Shown piece by piece: positions 1 through 7,823 of a stretch of 64,000 nucleotides of DNA (positions are counted from its first letter, which is position 1; each line of letters opens with the position of its first letter). Source of the stretch: JANOBD01 sp031411495 (GTDB taxonomy: Bacteria; Planctomycetota; Phycisphaerae; Tepidisphaerales; Tepidisphaeraceae); assembly GCA_031411495.1 (NCBI GenBank), contig JANOBD010000211.1, positions 43,941 through 107,940 of the forward strand. Reading direction: 5' to 3'. The translations under genes were made by a program, and so were the position numbers. A model generated the notes under the pieces. The model saw only the letters and a program-made list of their open reading frames with translations, was not told where the DNA came from and searched no databases.

Positions 1-874
1 GCGGCGCGCCGACGTTTGCGTCGCCGTCATCTGCAAGCGTGCGCCAGATGGAACTCGGCTCGCGCGTGCCGGGCCCGTTCCAGCCGGCTTGTGATTCGAT
101 CCAGTAGAGCGACGCCTCATCTTCGCGCGGCAGGCCGGAGGTGAGGCCGCTGCGAACGACATCGCCCATGCCGTTGCCGAAGCGGATCGCGTCCGCGATC
201 ACCGCGAGCCCGGAAGAGCGATTCGACTGGTTGCTCACCTCGACGCTTCCGCCGGTGCCGGCGCGGAAATAATAAGTGCCGAGATACACCCAGCCTTTGC
301 CGACGCGGGTGTGGTCGACGCGCACCTGGGTCGACCCGCCGCTCGAGTTCACGCGGTAGAGCTCGTCGGTCGAACGGTTTCCGCCGCTGAGCGCCCAGGC
401 GTAGACCGGATAAAAGCCGGTGACCGGAATGTCGGGCGTGTAGGTGGCGATGGCAGTTTCGATGGGGGCAGTCGTCGCGCTCCTGTATCGCACGCCGTTG
501 CCGTTGTCGGTCGAGAAGTAGGGCGTCGAGCTTCCATCCGACCAGGAAGCCGTAAACGTCGCCTGCGTGTTGTCGACGACGACTTCGTTCACCTGATGCC
601 CCACCGGCCGAAGCGGAACGACGGTCGCGCCGCTGCGGAAGGCGTAGTCGGCGTAGTAGGACATCTGGTCGACGTTTCCGAGGTCTTCGACGAGATTGTT
701 GGTCTCGCCGCGCTGGGTGGACCAGGTGCCGCTGCCGTTGTCGGTGAACCCATGGCCGCCGACGGTGTAGACGATTTTGCCGGTGAGCGGACCGGTCGGC
801 TGCGCGCCGATGGAGGAAAAGACAGTGCTGAGCAGTCGTCGCGGTTCCAGCGATTCGAAGCGGTGTCGCGGCAT
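1..874 (-). CDS. LEPR-XLL surface protein with golvesin-type domain (C-terminus beyond window)
   Basis: The reading frame opens at ATG 874 and runs leftward without a stop through base 1, so only the first ~291 codons are visible. Residues ~5-16 (RFESLEPRRLLS) form the LEPR-XLL motif found at the N-terminus of many exported planctomycete proteins. Residues ~27-95 (VYTVGGHGFTDNG, TQRGETNNLVED) resemble the amidase-like segment that precedes golvesin domains. Residues ~100-235 look like a golvesin/xanthan-lyase-type binding domain: YTPDIPVTGFYPVYAW, GGSTQVRVDHT, WVYLGTYYFRAG and ADAIRFGNG in order. It is probably a secreted or cell-surface carbohydrate- or peptidoglycan-acting protein. The enzymatic part, if any, lies outside the window, so the exact function is open. 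Confidence 0.75.
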   Translation of the reverse strand, partial: MPRHRFESLEPRRLLSTVFSSIGAQPTGPLTGKIVYTVGGHGFTDNGSGTWSTQRGETNNLVEDLGNVDQMSYYADYAFRSGATVVPLRPVGHQVNEVVVDNTQATFTASWSDGSSTPYFSTDNGNGVRYRSATTAPIETAIATYTPDIPVTGFYPVYAWALSGGNRSTDELYRVNSSGGSTQVRVDHTRVGKGWVYLGTYYFRAGTGGSVEVSNQSNRSSGLAVIADAIRFGNGMGDVVRSGLTSGLPREDEASLYWIESQAGWNGPGTREPSSIWRTLADDGDANVGAP

Positions 875-999
875 GCGCGAAATCGTACCAAAGCCCGGTA
901 CGACCCGTCAGGCGAATTCAGTCGCGAAACGAGTTGAGGCGGACCCGTTGCGAAGTCGTGAGATCCGGTACCGCTTTCTGCGCGGGTTGTGCGGCCCAG

Positions 1000-2088
1000 C
1001 TACTGCGCGGCCGCCGCCGGATGCGCTTCCGCCCACGCCTGCCGCAGCATTCGCTCGGCCCGCGCCACGGCCCACGCCGTCTGGTGAGCCTTCATCTGCA
1101 GTACGGTCATCTTCTGACCGTCCATCGTCCCTTCGTAGCGAAAGAACTTTTCGGTGTCGATGGTCGGCTTCTTCGCATCACCCAGCGGAGACGCGGCCGC
1201 GGCTTCGCCGATCAGCGGGAGCGCGTGGTAACTCTGCATCGACACCTGCAGTGTCGCGGTGAACGCGTCGGTCGCCTCAGTCGGGTCGTGAATCACATCG
1301 AGTTCCTTGGCGAACGCGTCCCAGAAGTCGGCACGGAGCTGCGGGAACTCCAATGTCGCATCATCGCACATCTTGTACTCAACTTCGGCGTGGACGTTCG
1401 GTGAGTTCTTGGCCTTGTTGAAGTAGATCGAACTCTTGTAGTCCTCGGTCGCGTGCTGCGGCTGGGTGTTGTCTTCCGCGTAGTGACAGAGCGCGCCCGC
1501 CCAGCGGACGGCGTGATCCTGATCCTCCGGCTTTGCGGGATCGGCGGCCAGCCGATTCTCCTTCAGCGCCTTCACGAGTTGCATGTACGCGTTCTCTACC
1601 GCGAACGGGAGATAGCCCGCCTTCTGATATACCTCGTTTTTCAGGTCGTGTGGAACGTCGCTCACCTTCGGGATGCTCGAGAGATCCTTCTGATACTCCC
1701 ACTTGGTCTTGTCCGGATTCAGGTACTCGAGATCGATGTAATGGTTGAATCGCTCGTGTCGGCCGGTGAGCGCGGTGGGCGGGGAATCCTTGTCGAGCGC
1801 ATCGATGTCGGGAACGCAGACCCACCAGGTCATGCCGCTGAGTTTTGATGCGTCCGGCTTGTCGCCGATGTGCGTATGAAGGAAGTAATCCTTCTCGGCG
1901 TCCATCGATTCGAGGGTGGGTGTGTTCGCCTTCAGCCAGTCGCGCAGGCCGGTCGGCGCGGTGTTGTCGTTGATGATCCGCGTGGCGGCAAGACGCGTGA
2001 ACTGGATGTGCTCTTTGAAACTCCACGCATGCGCGGCAGAAGAGAGAACGGCCGTCGCGAGGGCGAAGCAGGTGGCGAGCGTTTTCAT
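1000..2088 (-). CDS. Exported S1/P1-type nuclease / zinc-dependent phospholipase C superfamily protein
   Basis: This 362-residue protein starts at ATG 2088; an in-frame GTG two codons upstream is less likely because the signal peptide begins MKTLATCF. Residues 1-21 form a signal peptide ending HA, and the mature protein begins with Trp22. A free N-terminal Trp is a zinc ligand in S1/P1 nucleases and phospholipase C. Other ligand-like motifs are HI in the FKEHIQFT stretch, HTHIGD, HYAEDNTQPQHA and NVHAEVEYKM, which match the family's H..D.QP.H and N-H...E pattern. It should be a periplasmic trinuclear-zinc phosphoesterase acting on nucleic acid or phospholipid; the substrate cannot be told from sequence. 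It lies 48 nt downstream of another exported-protein gene on the same strand, probably in one operon. Confidence 0.75.
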   Translation of the reverse strand: MKTLATCFALATAVLSSAAHAWSFKEHIQFTRLAATRIINDNTAPTGLRDWLKANTPTLESMDAEKDYFLHTHIGDKPDASKLSGMTWWVCVPDIDALDKDSPPTALTGRHERFNHYIDLEYLNPDKTKWEYQKDLSSIPKVSDVPHDLKNEVYQKAGYLPFAVENAYMQLVKALKENRLAADPAKPEDQDHAVRWAGALCHYAEDNTQPQHATEDYKSSIYFNKAKNSPNVHAEVEYKMCDDATLEFPQLRADFWDAFAKELDVIHDPTEATDAFTATLQVSMQSYHALPLIGEAAAASPLGDAKKPTIDTEKFFRYEGTMDGQKMTVLQMKAHQTAWAVARAERMLRQAWAEAHPAAAAQ

Positions 2089-2136
2089 GGCCACAGACGA
2101 TAGGGCACACCGGCCCGGCTGTCATGCGGTTCCGGT

Positions 2137-2736
2137 TCATTTCACGGCAGATTCCATCGAGCCGTACAGCACGCGGGAGATGTGCGGCAGGCCGGCGTTG
2201 TCGTAGTCGCCGCGGACCAGGAGGAACGTCAGCCCCGGCTTGCGGGCGGATTCGCCCTTGCCGTCGTCGTAGAGAACGACGACCGCGACCGGGTCGCCCG
2301 TCTTCACTTCGAGCGCACTGGCGAACCAGCGGGCCATCGTGGCGTCGGCCTTGCGGGTCTCGACCTGGTCGTCGGGCGTAATCCGCGTCAGCGTGTCGGC
2401 GTCGATCGTGCCCGCGGCCGTGAGGTCGGCGATGATGTCGCTCGCCGCCGATACCGACGGATGGATGTACGCCCGCGCGCTTACGACGTTGTGGGTGATG
2501 AGCCGGTCCGGCAGCAGCGAGATCGACTCGGTGCGATTCATGTCGAAAGGCGCAATGAAGGCGCTGGCCGTCGAAACCGCCGCTAGTTCCTGCGGATCGC
2601 CGGTCTCGGAGATCGCCTTGACGAACGCGAGCAGCGTCTGGTTCCAGCGGACCTCTTCGTCGCTCGGTCCGATCGCACGGGCCGTGCCGAGGATCGCGAG
2701 AAGGGCAAACATCGACATCCAGCGGGCTGACTTCAT
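2137..2736 (-). CDS. Exported protein of unknown function
   Basis: The 199-residue product starts at ATG 2736 and carries a short signal peptide (MSMFALLAILGTARA, cleavage near residue 21). The rest is a soluble mixed alpha/beta-looking domain with no motif I recognise; the C-terminal part (KPGLTFLLVRGDYDN, HISRVLYGSMES) looks like a small strand-rich domain. It precedes the S1/P1-type nuclease gene by 48 nt on the same strand. It is separated from atpG upstream by an intrinsic terminator, so these two genes probably form a small two-gene unit for exported proteins. Its function is unknown. Confidence 0.6.
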   Translation of the reverse strand: MKSARWMSMFALLAILGTARAIGPSDEEVRWNQTLLAFVKAISETGDPQELAAVSTASAFIAPFDMNRTESISLLPDRLITHNVVSARAYIHPSVSAASDIIADLTAAGTIDADTLTRITPDDQVETRKADATMARWFASALEVKTGDPVAVVVLYDDGKGESARKPGLTFLLVRGDYDNAGLPHISRVLYGSMESAVK

Positions 2737-2900
2737 ATCCCTTTTGATCGGCCAGCCGCGGAGGCGAGTGGACCAAACTCACCAATCGACAGGCTGCACG
2801 AGCCCACAACCGCAATTCTTCGATCGGCCGATAACACATGTGGAACCCGTATCGCCGACAGTCGACTGGCGCCACGGATTCGTTGATTCCACAACGGCAA

Positions 2901-2932
2901 CAAAAAAGACATGACGCGGGAGCGTCATGTCT
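2901..2932 (-). terminator. Intrinsic terminator after atpG
   Basis: A perfect 11-bp stem (2907-2917 paired with 2922-2932) with a 4-nt loop is followed on the minus strand by a run of six T (2901-2906 read in complement). It sits 25 nt past the atpG stop codon, so atpG transcription should end here rather than continue into the exported-protein genes. Confidence 0.85.
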
Positions 2933-2957
2933 CCTGAGTTTCGCGACCCGGGGTGAA

Positions 2958-3923
2958 TCACTTCATGGCTTCGACGCCGCCCATGATTTCCGAGAGTTCC
3001 GTCGTAATCTGGCTCTGGCGGGCGCGGTTGGCTTCCATGCCGAGCGCTTTCACCATCTTGTCGGCGGCATCGGTTGCCGCCTTCATGGCCACCATTCGCG
3101 CGACGTGCTCGCTCGTCGTCGCGTCGAGGAACGCCTGGAAGAAGGCGGTCTTGATGGTGAGCGGAATGAGTTCGTCGAGGATGTCGCGCGCGCTCGGAGA
3201 GAACTCGTAGACGCTCTGGTGATCGAGCTTCGCCTTTTCCACCCGGACATCCGCACCGCTGCGCTTCGCGTCCATCGCGCCGGCCTTCATCTGCGCTTCC
3301 TTCTCGGCCAGGTCGTGCGCCACGCGCTCGGCGGCGGCGGAGAGGTCGGCGAGCGGGAGTAGCGTCATCACTTCCGCGCGCTGCATGCCGGTGCTGATGA
3401 AGTTCATGTACACCAGGTGCAGTGCATCGATCTTTCCTTCGATGAACTGGTCCATGAAGCGGGTCGCCCACGGCTCGATCTCGCTGTAGGCGGGAACGTC
3501 GGCGATCTTCACGGCCTCGACGACGCTGATCTTCTGGAACTTCAGGACGCCTGCGCCCTTTTTGCCGGCGGAGTAAACGTCGAGTTCGACGCCCGCCTTC
3601 TGCTGGGCGCGGATAAACGTGATCGCCTTGCGGATAACGTTGCCGTTGTAAGCGCCGGCAAGGCCGCGATTGGAGGTGATGACGACGACCGCGGCGCGAC
3701 GGACCTTTTCCGCCTTGCGCAGGAGCGGATGCTCTACGTCGCCGGCGCTGTGCGCAACTTCGGCGACAAGATCGCGAACCTTGCTGGTGTATGGCTTGGT
3801 GCCGACGGCGCGCTTCAGCGATTTCTGAAACTTCGCCGTCGCGATCATCTGCATGGTCTTGGTGATTTTCTTGATGTTTCGAACCGCCTTGCGGCGTTTC
3901 AGAATCGCTCTTGCCTTGGCCAT
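2958..3923 (-). CDS. atpG: F1Fo ATP synthase subunit gamma
   Basis: This 321-residue protein is the central-stalk gamma subunit that rotates inside the alpha3beta3 head. ATG 3923 is chosen because the family start (MAKARAILKRRKAVRNIKKI) begins there; the frame extends 22 codons further upstream but that extension has no family match. The N-terminal coiled coil carries KITKTMQMIATAKF, the Rossmann-like middle has VVVITSNRGLAGAYNGN, and the C-terminal helix ends RQSQITTELSEIMGG, all hallmark positions. At 321 residues it is somewhat longer than the ~290 usual in bacteria; the extra length lies around the segment that contains DAKRSGADVRVEKAKL. The gene stands alone: no atpA upstream, no atpD downstream, and a terminator directly follows it. 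Confidence 0.93.
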   Translation of the reverse strand: MAKARAILKRRKAVRNIKKITKTMQMIATAKFQKSLKRAVGTKPYTSKVRDLVAEVAHSAGDVEHPLLRKAEKVRRAAVVVITSNRGLAGAYNGNVIRKAITFIRAQQKAGVELDVYSAGKKGAGVLKFQKISVVEAVKIADVPAYSEIEPWATRFMDQFIEGKIDALHLVYMNFISTGMQRAEVMTLLPLADLSAAAERVAHDLAEKEAQMKAGAMDAKRSGADVRVEKAKLDHQSVYEFSPSARDILDELIPLTIKTAFFQAFLDATTSEHVARMVAMKAATDAADKMVKALGMEANRARQSQITTELSEIMGGVEAMK

Positions 3924-4225
3924 GTTGTCTTGCCCGATCGTCGAAGCCAACCTGTCCGCAAACCCGCCAGGACTCCTCCCGGCAGCCACTCGAAGACAAG
4001 GGCCACGGATTGAAAATCAAACGGCCGCCCGGGTCAAGTTTCACGGTGTTGCGGCGTCTGGCGGATTGCCCGGGATTCCCGGCATTTTCGGTAGGAGTGT
4101 TGCAAATTGCCGCACGTACGACTCGGACCAAAAAAAGCTCTCGCGAACAATATTCACGCTCGCGTGTCGTTCGAATGGGTGTAACGAATCTGAACAAAAG
4201 CAAAACCTGACACGGAGATGAAACG
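3924..4225. other. Divergent intergenic region between atpG and the Spy-like gene
   Basis: This 302-bp region separates two divergently transcribed genes and must hold both promoters. I see no coding potential beyond the non-conserved upstream extension of the atpG frame (3924-3989). The right half (4090-4210) is markedly more AT-rich than its surroundings, as expected for a promoter. I could not assign a convincing -35/-10 pair. Confidence 0.5.
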
Positions 4226-4678
4226 ATGAAACCACTGTTGTGCGCCCTGACGGTTCTGCTGGGTGCGATGATCGCCTCGAACAGTTATGCCGCGCCCAAG
4301 GGCGATAACGGCGGCCCGCTCATGCGCGGGATCGACGTGATCTCCACCGCGCTGCAGTCGGTTGCCGATCTGACCGACGCGCAGAAGCAGCAGACCAAGG
4401 CCGTCCTCGCGGACGCCGAGGCACAACTCGTCGCCGTCCGCGATGAGATCAAGGCCAAGGGCGGCAAGACCGCGGACAAGACAGACAAGCAGGCGGCGCG
4501 ACAGAAGGCTCAGGAAATCATCCTGAACGCGCGGTCCCAAGTTGAAGCCCAGCTCACCGCCGAACAGAAGAAGACGTTCCGCGACGCGCTTCGCAAAGCG
4601 CGTGAAGAAGCCGCGCCGAAGGACCGTGACAAACGGAAGGGCGAAAAGGGCGACCCAACGACTCGGCCGAACGTGTGA
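4226..4678 (+). CDS. Small exported Spy/CpxP-like (LTxxQ) protein
   Basis: The 150-residue product starts at ATG 4226 behind GGAG at 4214-4217. A signal peptide covers residues 1-22 (ending NSYAA). The mature protein is almost entirely charged alpha helix, with two LTxxQ-type turns: LTDAQKQQTKAVL and LTAEQKKTFRDAL. This pattern is typical of the periplasmic Spy/CpxP chaperone-like family, which respond to envelope stress or metals in other bacteria. The C-terminal tail is Lys/Arg/Asp-rich and probably disordered. The similarity rests on the LTxxQ pattern only, so a more general planctomycete exported helical protein is possible. It is a single-gene unit closed by a strong terminator. Confidence 0.6.
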   Translation: MKPLLCALTVLLGAMIASNSYAAPKGDNGGPLMRGIDVISTALQSVADLTDAQKQQTKAVLADAEAQLVAVRDEIKAKGGKTADKTDKQAARQKAQEIILNARSQVEAQLTAEQKKTFRDALRKAREEAAPKDRDKRKGEKGDPTTRPNV

Positions 4679-4727
4679 GTTATCTCACATCGAGGCAGTA
4701 ACGCCGGGTTACAGGAAAAGGGAGAGA

Positions 4728-4763
4728 AGCCCGCGGCCGAGTTTCGGCCGCGGGCTTTCGTTT
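4728..4763 (+). terminator. Intrinsic terminator after the Spy-like gene
   Basis: A perfect 13-bp GC-rich stem (4728-4740 with 4744-4756) with a 3-nt loop is followed by TTCGTTT. It lies 50 nt past the stop at 4678. Because the opposite-strand VOC gene ends at 4885, it may also limit read-through from that side, but the T-tract favours the plus strand. Confidence 0.8.
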
Positions 4764-4884
4764 GAGCAGGCTCATTTCAACTTACATATCACCTGTCAGA
4801 CGATTCGCGTCGCTCATTCTGGATGCCAGATCTTTTTTAAACGCGCGTGCAATTCGTCCTGTATGGCGTCGCTGACGAGTTCGA

Positions 4885-5310
4885 CTATTGCCCGCGCAAC
4901 TGCCAGCTCACGTGCGTGTACTCCATGAACTCGATGGCGTTGCCGTCGGGGTCGTTGGTCCACGCCTGGAGCGAGTGGTCCATGCCGGTGCGGATTTCGC
5001 CGATCTTCACGCCGCGGGATTCCAGCGTGGTCTTGAGGTCCTTGAGTGCGGTGACTTCGAAGCAGAAGTGGGCGATCTTGTTTCCCGCGGCCAGCGGCGC
5101 ATCGCCGCCGCCCCATTGCTTGCGCATAAGGACGCGGTCGAAGATTTCGACGAATGTCGTGTCGCCGCTGGCGAGGTAGTAGCCGAAGAGTTCTTCGTCG
5201 TTGTTGCGGAACGTGAACTGCACTGTGAGGCCGAGTTGCTCGACGTAGAACGACTTCATCACCTCGAGCTGATCGGTGACGAGGCAGAGGTGGGCGAGTT
5301 TGCGGATCAT
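4885..5310 (-). CDS. VOC-superfamily (glyoxalase/dioxygenase-fold) protein
   Basis: The 141-residue protein starts at ATG 5310 and is a single two-module VOC domain. Motifs fit the beta-alpha-beta-beta-beta repeats: KLAHLCLVTDQLEVMKSFYV with LGL at the N-terminus, then IAHFCFEVTALKDLKTTLES, and the closing DPDGNAIEFMEYT. The usual metal ligands of the fold are present at His7 of the first strand, His in the second module and Glu in IEFMEY. The family includes glyoxalase I, extradiol dioxygenases and fosfomycin-resistance enzymes, and the sequence does not identify the substrate. It appears to be a single gene. Confidence 0.8.
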   Translation of the reverse strand: MIRKLAHLCLVTDQLEVMKSFYVEQLGLTVQFTFRNNDEELFGYYLASGDTTFVEIFDRVLMRKQWGGGDAPLAAGNKIAHFCFEVTALKDLKTTLESRGVKIGEIRTGMDHSLQAWTNDPDGNAIEFMEYTHVSWQLRGQ

Positions 5311-5350
5311 GGGTACCTCGGCTCGAATCCTATGCCATCGGCAGAAACGG

Positions 5351-6241
5351 TCACCACCGACGGCGGCGATGTGCGAGCGCGATCACGCCGGCGAGCGCCG
5401 TCGGCTCCGGGACCATTGAACGCGCCAGGGACCAGTCGGCCCGGAAACTCGACTCGCCGACACCCGGGTCCGTCAGCGCGGTCGCTCCATAATTCTGCGC
5501 CAGCGCGAGCAGATCGGCGAAAACGACGGTATTGCTGCCGTCGAAATCGCCCAGCGCCCAGGTGACATCAGGCGTGCCGGCGGGGCTCGTCCCGTAGTGC
5601 TGCGCCACGATGAGCAGGTCGGCAAAGTTCACCGCGCCGTCGCGGTTGGCGTCGCCGCTCCGACAGATCGCCGGGATGGTGATGTTGTCGGCGTTGGTGT
5701 CGTCCGCGCCGCTGTGCCATTCGGTCAGGAAGTAAATCCCCTTCGCGGTGGTGAGCAATTGGCAGAACTGAGCCCTGCTCGCGACGGTCGAGGTGCTCGT
5801 GCGTGACCAGTTCGACTCGGTCAACTGCACTGACTTCGTATTCCACACATTGACGGTCGGTTCGGCGCTCATCCAGTAAAGCGTGTCGGTCGTGCAGTTG
5901 ATCGTGATCGCCTTGTACGGAACTGTGTCGATGTAGCGGGCCAGGAGGTCGTAGGAGATGGTCGAACCGTAGGCGCTGTTCAGGTTGCCGACGTAGGTGA
6001 GCGGCGTCGCGACGCCGGTGTCGTAATAAAGGTCGGGCTCGCGCAGGCTGCCGGCGGGGTTGCCGATGCTGGAATCGAATGCGGCCGGCTGTCGACCGGG
6101 CGTGGTGCTGTGTGCGCCCGATGGAAAGTCGACGGCGGTGAATCCCTCGGTTCCCGAATTGAAAGTGTAGGTCAGGGCCTGCGCCCCAGTGTTCATGAGT
6201 AAGGACGCGGATAGCGTGAGAAGTGAACAAAGCTTGGACAT
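5351..6241 (-). CDS. Exported PEP-CTERM protein with laminin-B-like and paired dockerin-like repeats
   Basis: This 296-residue protein starts at ATG 6241, preceded by GAGGAGAG. Residues 1-22 are a signal peptide. Residues ~24-190 (TYTFNSGTEGFTAVDFPSG, STISYDLLARYID, IYFLTEWHSGADDTNADNI) resemble the laminin-B / choice-of-anchor beta-sandwich found on bacterial surfaces. Two calcium-binding dockerin-like repeats follow: GDANRDGAVNFADLLIVAQH and LGDFDGSNTVVFADLLALAQ. The protein ends with VPEPTALAGVIALAHRRRRW, a PEP-CTERM sorting signal (PEP box, hydrophobic stretch, Arg cluster) normally processed by an exosortase. No exosortase or cohesin is in the window. It is probably a secreted surface protein with an unknown ligand. 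Confidence 0.8.
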   Translation of the reverse strand: MSKLCSLLTLSASLLMNTGAQALTYTFNSGTEGFTAVDFPSGAHSTTPGRQPAAFDSSIGNPAGSLREPDLYYDTGVATPLTYVGNLNSAYGSTISYDLLARYIDTVPYKAITINCTTDTLYWMSAEPTVNVWNTKSVQLTESNWSRTSTSTVASRAQFCQLLTTAKGIYFLTEWHSGADDTNADNITIPAICRSGDANRDGAVNFADLLIVAQHYGTSPAGTPDVTWALGDFDGSNTVVFADLLALAQNYGATALTDPGVGESSFRADWSLARSMVPEPTALAGVIALAHRRRRW

Positions 6242-6565
6242 TTTCTCTCCTCGTTCTGGAACGATATGCGGTGACGTGCAATCTCCAATAAGAGCTTGAG
6301 GCGACCCGCCGGAATGTCAACGCCAATCTGAAATGGGTCGGAGCGACAATGCGGCACCGCCGGCGGCGAAACGGTCCTAAACGGGTCGAAACGCGGCCCA
6401 TCCACCGGGAGTACGACGAAACGCGCACCACGCCGCGCAAGAGCAAGGGGGGCCGCGAACTACCAGTTTCTGCCAGAAAAGACGGTTGGAAATTGAGGCC
6501 GGAGGGAGTGGCGGGGCCGGGCCTTCCTGGACCTGCTCATCGTTTCCTCAGCAGGGCCGGCGCGC
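6242..6565. other. Intergenic region, no gene recognised
   Basis: This 324-bp region lies between the start of the PEP-CTERM protein gene and the end of the bactofilin-like gene, both on the minus strand. It should contain the promoter of the PEP-CTERM gene. Apart from the ribosome-binding site next to 6241 I see no convincing gene, repeat or terminator. Confidence 0.4.
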
Positions 6566-6940
6566 CTACATCATGTCGTCCACGTCATCGTCCATCGTGG
6601 CCTTCGGCTCGATGTGGGTTTCGCCCTTGTTGGTCTTCACCTTGCCGAGCACGGTGCCGTAGGCGTCGACGAACAGTCGGCCGCCCTCGTTGACGGCATT
6701 TCCCTGGATGGTGCCGGAGTTGATCACTTTCGTTCCGCGATAGAGGACGAGGTTGCCCGAAACCTGACCAAAGACGTGCACCCGGCCGCCGAACTCGACG
6801 ATCAGATCGCCGTAGATCGAGCCGCGGACGTACATCTTGCCGCCGTCGAGGACGCGGACATCGCCGTGGATCGTGCCCCACAGCGTGTACTTCTCCTCGA
6901 CCTCGATGTTCCCGTGGATGACGCCGCGTTCCTCTCGCAT
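6566..6940 (-). CDS. Bactofilin-like / polymer-forming beta-helix protein
   Basis: The 124-residue protein starts at ATG 6940. It consists of repeating ~18-residue turns with the pattern hydrophobic-x-G-x-hydrophobic (GVIHGNIEV, WGTIHGDVRV, VRGSIYGDLIV, VFGQVSGNLVL, NSGTIQGNAVN, AYGTVLGKVKT). This is the signature of a right-handed beta-helix as in bactofilins and 'polymer-forming cytoskeletal' proteins. It has no signal peptide and a short acidic C-terminal tail (KATMDDDVDDMM). By family analogy it might form a cytoplasmic or membrane-associated scaffold. It is shorter than many bactofilins and lacks the usual long disordered tails. It ends 27 nt before the neighbouring membrane-protein gene's stop region on the same strand. 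Confidence 0.65.
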   Translation of the reverse strand: MREERGVIHGNIEVEEKYTLWGTIHGDVRVLDGGKMYVRGSIYGDLIVEFGGRVHVFGQVSGNLVLYRGTKVINSGTIQGNAVNEGGRLFVDAYGTVLGKVKTNKGETHIEPKATMDDDVDDMM

Positions 6941-6964
6941 GGATACTCAACCCTCCAGTGACAC

Positions 6965-7636
6965 TTATCGGCCAGCCGCGACGGCATAATCTTCAGAAGT
7001 GGGAAGGATTTCTTCTTCGCCCAGCGCGAGCTTAAGTCCGTGGCCGCTTCGCTTCTGAACCAGCAGCAGGATGACCATGGCGACGATCGGCATTCCCAGG
7101 AATCGCGCCCAGAAAAGGATTGCGGTGTTCAGGTTCATTTCCGGCTGCGGCGCGACGACGCGCTCCTGGATCTCCCGCCACGTGTAGAGCACGCCCGGCG
7201 GAACGAAATCGGAATGGCCCAGCGATTGGGTAACCAGCAGCGTCTGCCAGGGGAACATCAACACCAGCAGCAGCACCGCGAGGACGAACGCCCGAACCAC
7301 GAGCGCCACGCCGATCAGCCGGCCCACCAGCATGATGTGGATCGTCAGCGCCAGCGTCGCAAGCAGCACGATGCCGAAGAGCACCGCGCCGAACATCGAG
7401 GCGGCGCTCAGGTAGTGAAAGATGTCCGGCCAGTTCGCGACGCCGAGTGCCGCGGGCTGGCTCGTGGGCGCTGCGTTCACCTGGAGGAGGTCCATCCACC
7501 TGGCGACGGAAAAGATGGCGACCTGGATGACAAGAATCAGAGCGAGAAGAAGCAGCATCGTCCGCTTGACCCGGCGCGCGACAAGCAGCGCATCTGCATA
7601 GTCGGCGGCGACACTGACCATTCGGTCCTGTTGCAT
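6965..7636 (-). CDS. Multi-pass membrane protein of unknown function
   Basis: The start is placed at ATG 7636 (MQQDRMVSVAADYADALLVA), supported by AGAGG upstream; the frame is open far upstream but that part has no protein-like character and overlaps the divergent helicase gene. The 223-residue product has about four hydrophobic helices: LLLLALILVIQVAIFSVA, MFGAVLFGIVLLATLALTIH, ALVVRAFVLAVLLLVLMFPW and ILFWARFLGMPIVAMVILLL. A loop of ~45 residues separates the third and fourth. The last ~30 residues are hydrophilic. I do not recognise a family. It shares an intergenic promoter region with the divergent helicase gene. Confidence 0.6.
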   Translation of the reverse strand: MQQDRMVSVAADYADALLVARRVKRTMLLLLALILVIQVAIFSVARWMDLLQVNAAPTSQPAALGVANWPDIFHYLSAASMFGAVLFGIVLLATLALTIHIMLVGRLIGVALVVRAFVLAVLLLVLMFPWQTLLVTQSLGHSDFVPPGVLYTWREIQERVVAPQPEMNLNTAILFWARFLGMPIVAMVILLLVQKRSGHGLKLALGEEEILPTSEDYAVAAGR

Positions 7637-7823
7637 GATGAAGTACCTCTCGGAACAGCGGCTGTCCTCCAAGCGAAAATACGGGGCATTGCCGCGGTTC
7701 GCAATGCTTCTAAAAAACAGGTGACATTTGATCCGCCGCCTGGGCAGCGCAAAAGTCGGCCGATCGATTCGAAGTTCGGCTTGCGTTCGGTTAAGCTCCG
7801 CGCCGGCTCCGGAAGGGCGGCAC

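Noticed and set aside
7728..7823. Longer N-terminus for the helicase
   Set aside because: The additional residues have no similarity to UvrD/PcrA; the motif-containing part and a good ribosome-binding site support ATG 7824.
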